Below the pieces are notes generated by a model. That model saw only the letters and a list, made by a program, of their open reading frames with translations. It searched no databases and was not told the DNA's origin. Both the position numbers and the translations under genes were made by a program. This document shows positions 59,206 to 64,000 of a DNA stretch of 64,000 bases, one piece after another (within the stretch, counting starts at the first letter, position 1; the number at the start of each line of letters is the position of its first letter). This stretch comes from Okapia johnstoni (taxonomy: Eukaryota > Chordata > Mammalia > Artiodactyla > Giraffidae): the NCBI GenBank assembly GCA_024291935.2, contig CM044316.1, positions 69,890,501-69,954,500 of the forward strand, given 5' to 3'.

Positions 59206-60661
59206 AAAGAAATAGACATAGCCTTTACTGGCATTTTTATATTACTTTGTCTTAATTTCTCAAAGGGAAGATGATTCCTGTAATATCATCTGACTTCCTG
59301 GTTGTACAAATATCACTAACCTCTTGGAAGAAGAACACTGTTCATGTAAAATACAATAGTGTTCATTATGTTTATATTTAAAAACTAAAGTGTGTTGTTA
59401 TGTTAACATACAATTGACTGTACTGGAATCCCCAAAGTGACCAATAATTGGGATTACATGAGGGAATAAACACAGGCAGCACTAGAAAAAGCATTGGCAT
59501 TTTATCTGTGTCCCAAATAGAATGGTTTCCTGAGATAGGGCAAACCTTATTTGTCAGACATAAAATTTATGTTCCTATGAAAGGGGTACCTGATGTTATA
59601 ATGAAACTCATAAAAACATGTAAAGAGGTTTGGAAGGAAAGAAGACATTTCAAAGTGTGGAAACAATTGATGGAATCATAATAATGCTAATTTTAATAAC
59701 AATCTATAAATAACTTGCCAACTTCACTCTCTACTACACTCTACTCTTATTTATGATTATTCTAATGTAATTGGAAGTATTTTTAAATTAAAAGTGCACA
59801 TAGTACTAAGATAAAGGAGATGCCTCTTGGGTAGCCTGGTGGCCATTGTGCTTTGCCTGTGGCTTCTCGAGCTTTTGAAAGGACAAATTACACACTCCAT
59901 GTGGATGTGCCAGTCAGTTGTATGAAAGGGTCAACTCCTACAGCTGGCAAGGGGATCACAGTGCCAGCCCATCTTCACCAGTCATGTTTCAGTAGGCCTG
60001 ACCAATGCTCAGAGTTATCTCAATGAAAACAACCATAATGTACATACCCAAGCCTCTCCTAAGATCTTCTACACTCACTGGATTCTTCTCTAGGAGACAG
60101 ATGGCCCCAGTCTTGGCTACCTGTCCCAGTTGGGTTAATGGTCTCTCCAAATGATGCCACCTGGAAAATTATCATGCAGGTCAGCATCAAAGTAGCTTCT
60201 GTCTAGGCCTTGGCACAGATCAGGAGGCTTGCGCATTCAGGAATCTCCCAGTTCATTCAGTGTGCCTTCGGTATCAAAAATGCACCCCTCATTATCTGCC
60301 TGATCAAGCATGAGGACCTGGGCTGATATTTCATTCATGGTGCAAATGAGTGAGTTGGGAGAATGGGTTTGCAACAAATAAAGAAAACTCGTGCCTTCAG
60401 AGAGAAGTTGGATAATATTACAGGAGGATTCCTCAAAGCAATCGCTCTCGTCCACTGTTTTGCATGTGCCATGTGGGAAACAATGGAAGAATGTAGTTAA
60501 AATATTTTATTTTAAGAATAAATCAGGCTATACCTTACTTACTTTAAGGACATTACATTTTTTCCTACCATCACTAGAAGTCTTTTCCCCATTAATAAGA
60601 TTAGGAGTAATTGTTGTAACTGTCATAACAAGAATATCCATCTTTATTGAGCACCTATTGT
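59206..60661. other. Unique sequence, one unexplained minus-strand frame
   Basis: No repeat family was recognised. A 72-codon minus-strand frame at 60237-60455 (ending LNELGDS) has no family I know, begins with a non-ATG codon, and is followed by stops. It is not called as a gene. Confidence 0.45.
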
Positions 60662-60750
60662 ACTATACCGTACTAGCCTGGCGTGCTGCAGTCCATGGGG
60701 TCACAAAGAGTCGGACACGACTAAGTGACTGAATAACAACAACTATACTG
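60662..60750 (+). mobile_element. Minimal BovB/BovA 3' tail, 9-bp TSD
   Basis: The core is 60671-60741: 'cctggcgtgctgcagtccat', 'gagtcggacacgactaagtg', then an (aac)n tail 'aataacaacaac'. The flanks actataccg (60662-60670) and actatactg (60742-60750) differ at one base. Confidence 0.82.
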
Positions 60751-60929
60751 AATCCTGTTCACATGTACTCTCTCAGTTAATTCATGCAAGTTCTGTTAAT
60801 AAATATCCAGGTTCTACTAATATCAGCATATTACAGATGAGACTAATTGTGGCAATTGGATTTAAAGCAATTAGAGTAAGTGTACATGATGATCTGACAG
60901 ATTAGGTCAGTAGTTCTAATTCCCAAGAA

Positions 60930-61252
60930 GTTATGAAATGGTCAGAGACCGGAATGTTTGACCGAGAAAGGAGAGTTCGGTTCATATGCTTTGCCCATTT
61001 CTGGTCGGTCCCCGAAGGAGACCTTGGGTGCCTCTTGGCATTGGCAGGACGGTATAATCCCTCTACAGGTTTCTGCCATAAGCCCTATGAGGTCACCGCA
61101 GAACCACAGAGCAGGGCTCCTCACTTGCTTCGCACAGGGCGTGTCATTCATTCACACAAGCACACCATAGAGTTAGTAAAGTATAGCAGAAAACGTGTTT
61201 GCTAGGAGAACAAAGAACTAGAGCTCCAAGCATCCTTACCTTGACCTGAAGA
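60930..61252 (-). other. Probable retroviral leader remnant
   Basis: This stretch follows directly downstream, on the minus strand, of the primer-binding site. It is visibly richer in CpG than the surroundings. I recognise no gag, pol or env. A splice-donor-like AAG|GTAAG sits at 61240/61239, minus strand. The left boundary is arbitrary. Confidence 0.4.
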
Positions 61253-61270
61253 ATCCCGGACGAGCCCCCA
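61253..61270 (-). promoter_or_regulatory. Primer-binding site, tRNA-Pro type
   Basis: On the minus strand this reads TGGGGGCTCGTCCGGGAT, the 18-nt site used by gammaretrovirus-like class I elements to prime minus-strand DNA with tRNA-Pro. It lies 3 nt from the LTR end, as expected. Confidence 0.93.
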
Positions 61271-61386
61271 AGATGAAAGGTTGTTGTTGAACCACTAAAG
61301 ACACCGGGATTCTTGGCCTCTGGAGGAGAATTCAATCCGGGGCCAGAGATGAGGCTTGATCACTCAGAGCTTTTGTGTCATAAAGT

Positions 61387-61392
61387 TTTATT
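61387..61392 (-). terminator. LTR polyadenylation signal AATAAA
   Basis: The complement of tttatt within 'cataaagttttattaaagtg'. Its position between the TATA-like box and U5 fits a retroviral R region. Confidence 0.7.
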
Positions 61393-61478
61393 AAAGTGTA
61401 AAAGAGATAGAGAAAGCTTCTGACACAGACATCAGAAGGGGGACGGAGAGGGCCCCCTTGCTAGTGTGAGCAATGCAG

Positions 61479-61487
61479 TTATATATT
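61479..61487 (-). promoter_or_regulatory. TATA-like box of the LTR
   Basis: The minus strand reads 'aaatatataac' upstream of the putative R region, correctly spaced before the AATAAA signal. Confidence 0.55.
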
Positions 61488-61763
61488 TTTTAATTAGTTA
61501 TTACAGTGAATCAAAAGAATGCCTGGAGGTTGTAAAGACATTACTAGACCCACTCCCATAATTTACATTTTAAGATAACAGGATTAGCCAGAAGGTTTTT
61601 TCCAGAAACTGTCCTCAAGCAGTATACATTATTGTTATATAATCCTAAGGAATGAAGAGGGAAAAAAAAGTTTGTCCTTTCCTCCTCCTTAAGAATTACA
61701 GAATCCTCTCTCCTTGGGGACCCCTAGACTTCTTATCAACCTGCCTAGGAATTGACTCTCTCA

Positions 61764-62350
61764 ATGATTTGTAAGTGGAGAATCCAAATTAGAACCCAAA
61801 TGAAAACCTATGGAATGCAAACCTTCAGGTCCCAACTGGTACACAGCACTTGTCTTGGTTGTTACCATTCCAAAGCCACATTTTAGAAACAGACTCTTAG
61901 AACTTCCTCTGGAGTTGTAAGCCATCAGTAATTACACAGTTTACTGTTTCTGCAGTTCCAGAAACCAACTTGAAAAGAGAATTGTGGAATGTTTCTACTG
62001 TTAAATATTAAAAATTACATCTTGAAAAGTGACTCAAATGTATAGTTTAGTGGAAAAAATGAAACCAGTTGTGACGATTAAAATCCTTGAGATGATCTTT
62101 TAAATACTATCAGGAAGAAACACATTTTCAATATCTCAGTGTTTGGTACTGTCAGATCATGGCTGTATTAGTAATTCTTTTTCAGAGAATTTACACTCCT
62201 ACCTATAGTTATGAGCTTCGGCCTGGCCCCAGGGCTTACAAAAGTACTGTGAAAGCATAAAGGCATTTTTAAGTTGAAATATTCCTAATGGTTGAATTGT
62301 AAACATCATCAAGAGAGCTATGTAGTTGAGGCAGTTCATAGTAGATAGGT
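61764..62350. other. Unique sequence, no feature seen
   Basis: No repeat or exon was recognised between the LTR and the next SINE. Confidence 0.45.
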
Positions 62351-62351
62351 G

Positions 62352-62570
62352 GGACTTCCCAAGTAGCACTAGTGGTAACGAGCCCACCTGTCAAGGCAGG
62401 AGACGTAAAAGATGCAGGTTCAATCTGGGTCGGGAAGATCTCTCAGCGGAGGGCATGGCAACCCACTCCTGTGTTCTTGCCTGGAGAATCCCATGGACAG
62501 AGGAGCCTGGTGGGCTACAGTCCATGGAGTCGCAAAGAGTCAGACATGACTGAAGTGACTTAGCATGCAT
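62352..62570 (+). mobile_element. Bov-tA SINE, sense
   Basis: Head 'gggacttcccaagtagcact', 'agtggtaacgagcccacctg', a degraded B box ('ggttcaatct') and BovA body to 'gactgaagtgacttagcatg'. The flanks agataggt and aaataggt may be a short TSD. Confidence 0.92.
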
Positions 62571-62756
62571 GGCAAATAGGTAATCCATGATGGTATATGA
62601 CGGTCTGTGATAGGTGATTTAAAAAAACACAGCTGTGTCACTGTTGCTAACACAGGATGCATTTACCTTTCAAAAAAGGGGGAAAGACTATAGAGAAGAT
62701 GGAGCAGTAAGTTTGAATAGGAGTGTCCATAGGTTTTTCAAGAGTGTTATAACTAG

Positions 62757-63031
62757 CTGCTGCTGCTGCTAAGTCGCTTCAGTCATGTCCGACTCTGTGC
62801 GACCCCATAGACAGCAGCCCACCAGGCTCCACCGTCCCTGGGATTCTCCAGGCAAGAATACTGGAGTGGATTGCCATTTCCTTCTCCAGTGCATGAAAGG
62901 GAAAAGTGAAAGTGAAGTCGCTCAGTCATGTCTGACTCTTATCGACCCCATGGACTGTAGCCTACCAGGCTCCTCCGTCCATGGGATTTTCCAGGCAAGA
63001 GTACTGGGGTGGGGTGCCATTGCCTTCTCCG
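62757..63031 (-). mobile_element. BOV-A2 SINE, antisense
   Basis: Starts with the (CTG)n complement of its tail ('tgctgctgctgctaagtcgc'). Two BovA monomers follow, separated by 'gcatgaaagggaaaagtgaa'. No clean TSD was found. Confidence 0.93.
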
Positions 63032-63107
63032 CATAAATGGCTACTAGCTTATAAAGCAGATAGGTATACATTTGTGTAAATACATCATCTGAGTTAAAAT
63101 CTAGCTT

Positions 63108-63374
63108 GGCTGCTGCTGCTGCTAAGTTGCATCAGTCATGTCCGACTCTGTGTGACCCCATTGACGGCAGCCCAACAGGCTCCTCTGTCCCTGGAATTCT
63201 CCATGCAAGAACACCGGAGTGGGCTGCCATTTCCTTCTCCAATGCATGAAAGTGAAAAGTGAAAGTGAAGTCTCTCAGTCGTGTCCGACTCTTCGCAACC
63301 CCATGGACTGTGGCCTACCAGGCACCTCCGTCCATGGGATTTTCCAGGCAAGAGTAGTGGAGTGGGTTGCCATC
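63108..63374 (-). mobile_element. BOV-A2 SINE, antisense, 5' end cut
   Basis: The same structure as its neighbour 77 bp to the left and in the same orientation. It stops at 'agtgggttgccat', so the last ~15 bp of the 5' end are missing. Confidence 0.93.
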
Positions 63375-63618
63375 AGGGGTAATGTTACCTTGAATAAGTC
63401 GCTTATCATCTTTTAGCTTCAACTTCCTATTCTATAATATGGGAATAATAAATGTGCTTTTCTCATATGAATGATGCAAAACTCAAATAAAGCAATACAC
63501 TGAAGCACCTAGAATATTACCTGACACATAACAAGACTTGGAATTTATTGATCACTTAATATTAATTTGCCAAGATCAACTTGCCTATCCTGTAATGAAG
63601 GACATCTTTGTAAAGACA

Positions 63619-64000
63619 CATTTTTAACTGAAGTATAGTTAACATCACAGTATCAGCTGTACAACACAGTAGTTCTGTATTTTTGCAGGTTACACACCAT
63701 ACACATTTATTATAAAATTATTGCCCTTATTCCCTGTGCTGTATATTAACCTCCCTGGGATGTATTTATTTTATATCTGGTAGTTTGCATCTCTTAATCT
63801 TCTTTACCGTTTTCATACCTTCCCCCACCCTTATCCCCTCTGGTGACCACTAGTTTGTTCTATGTATATGAGTCTTCTTCTGGTTTGTTATATTTGTTAC
63901 TTTTTCAGATTCCACATACAAGTGAAAGCAGATGGTATTTGTCTTTCTCCGCCTGACTTGTTTTACTTAGCATAATAATCTCTAGGTCCATCCATGTTTT
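63619..64000 (-). mobile_element. L1 LINE 3' part, antisense, runs off the edge
   Basis: 'aactgaagtatagttaacat', 'tgtgctgtatattaacctcc', 'tccacatacaagtgaaagca' and 'cttagcataataatctctag' with 'gtccatccatgtttt' give antisense L1 3' UTR and the start of the ORF2 end. It continues beyond base 64000. Confidence 0.9.

Larger units (their letters stand above)
61274..61763 (-). mobile_element. Class I (ERV1) endogenous retrovirus LTR
   Basis: A 490-bp LTR read on the minus strand. It starts TGAGAG (complement of 61758-61763) and ends CTTTCA (complement of 61274-61279), giving the TG...CA ends and a 6-bp imperfect inverted repeat. U3 carries a TATA-like box (about 61479-61487). The poly(A) signal AATAAA lies about 90 bp downstream (61387-61392). 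U5 adjoins the PBS. No second LTR is present within the window, and no retroviral gene was recognised. Confidence 0.88.

Noticed and set aside
60933..61205. 90-codon plus-strand frame in a CpG-richer stretch
   Set aside because: It is antisense to the presumed ERV leader downstream of the PBS and shows no known domain. The CpG content is better explained by the ERV.
62757..63374. Regularly spaced similar blocks resembling an array
   Set aside because: These are four BovA monomers from two dimeric SINEs, not a CRISPR or satellite array.

Overview
The window is 64 kb of ruminant (Pecora; most likely cattle, sheep or goat) nuclear DNA, intergenic or deep-intronic. The diagnosis comes from its repeats. 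It holds more than twenty SINEs of the Bov-tA, BOV-A2 and CHR-2 types, several BovB (RTE) LINE 3' ends, bovine-type L1 3' ends and a ruminant mariner MITE, all on a background of old mammalian MIR, L2, MER5 and hAT fragments. Family names are recalled from consensus sequences, not from a database search. Target-site duplications (TSDs), inverted repeats and motifs were read directly from the sequence. I found no convincing protein-coding exon, tRNA, rRNA, other RNA gene or CRISPR. Every longer reading frame is either inside a repeat or has no recognisable family.

Layout. 1-9 kb: old L2 and MIR, a Bov-tA with a perfect TSD (3201-3393), a twin-primed inverted L1 (3627-4138) and a composite SINE pair (8113-8470). 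9-21 kb: L1 3' ends, L2, MIR and MER5, an old L1M piece (13.75-14.15 kb), a BOV-A2 dimer (15.1 kb), a CHR-2 SINE (17.9 kb), and long repeat-poor stretches (15.6-17.9 and 18.1-21.2 kb). 21-31 kb: a BovB with reverse-transcriptase remnants (22284-23222), a SINE nested in a SINE (27.4-27.8 kb), and an L1 carrying two BOV-A2 dimers, a mariner MITE and a second L1 piece (28.5-30.2 kb). 31-48 kb: hAT and MER5 DNA-transposon relics, an L1 3' part with an (AT)n tract, a BovB split by a SINE, and more Bov-tA copies. 48-57 kb: mostly unique sequence. 57-64 kb: an L2 split by a 184-bp L1 5'-end insertion with a 16-bp TSD, a second long BovB, a class I endogenous-retrovirus LTR with a tRNA-Pro primer-binding site (61.25-61.76 kb), two BOV-A2 dimers in direct orientation, and an L1 that runs off the right edge.

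Nothing here works as a gene system. What the window records is an insertion history: MIR, L2, MER5 and hAT relics first, then L1M, then BovB and ruminant L1, then Bov-tA, BOV-A2 and the mariner MITE. The nested insertions fix the relative order. The only regulatory signals I can point to belong to repeats: Pol III B boxes in SINE heads, and the TATA and poly(A) signals of the retroviral LTR.
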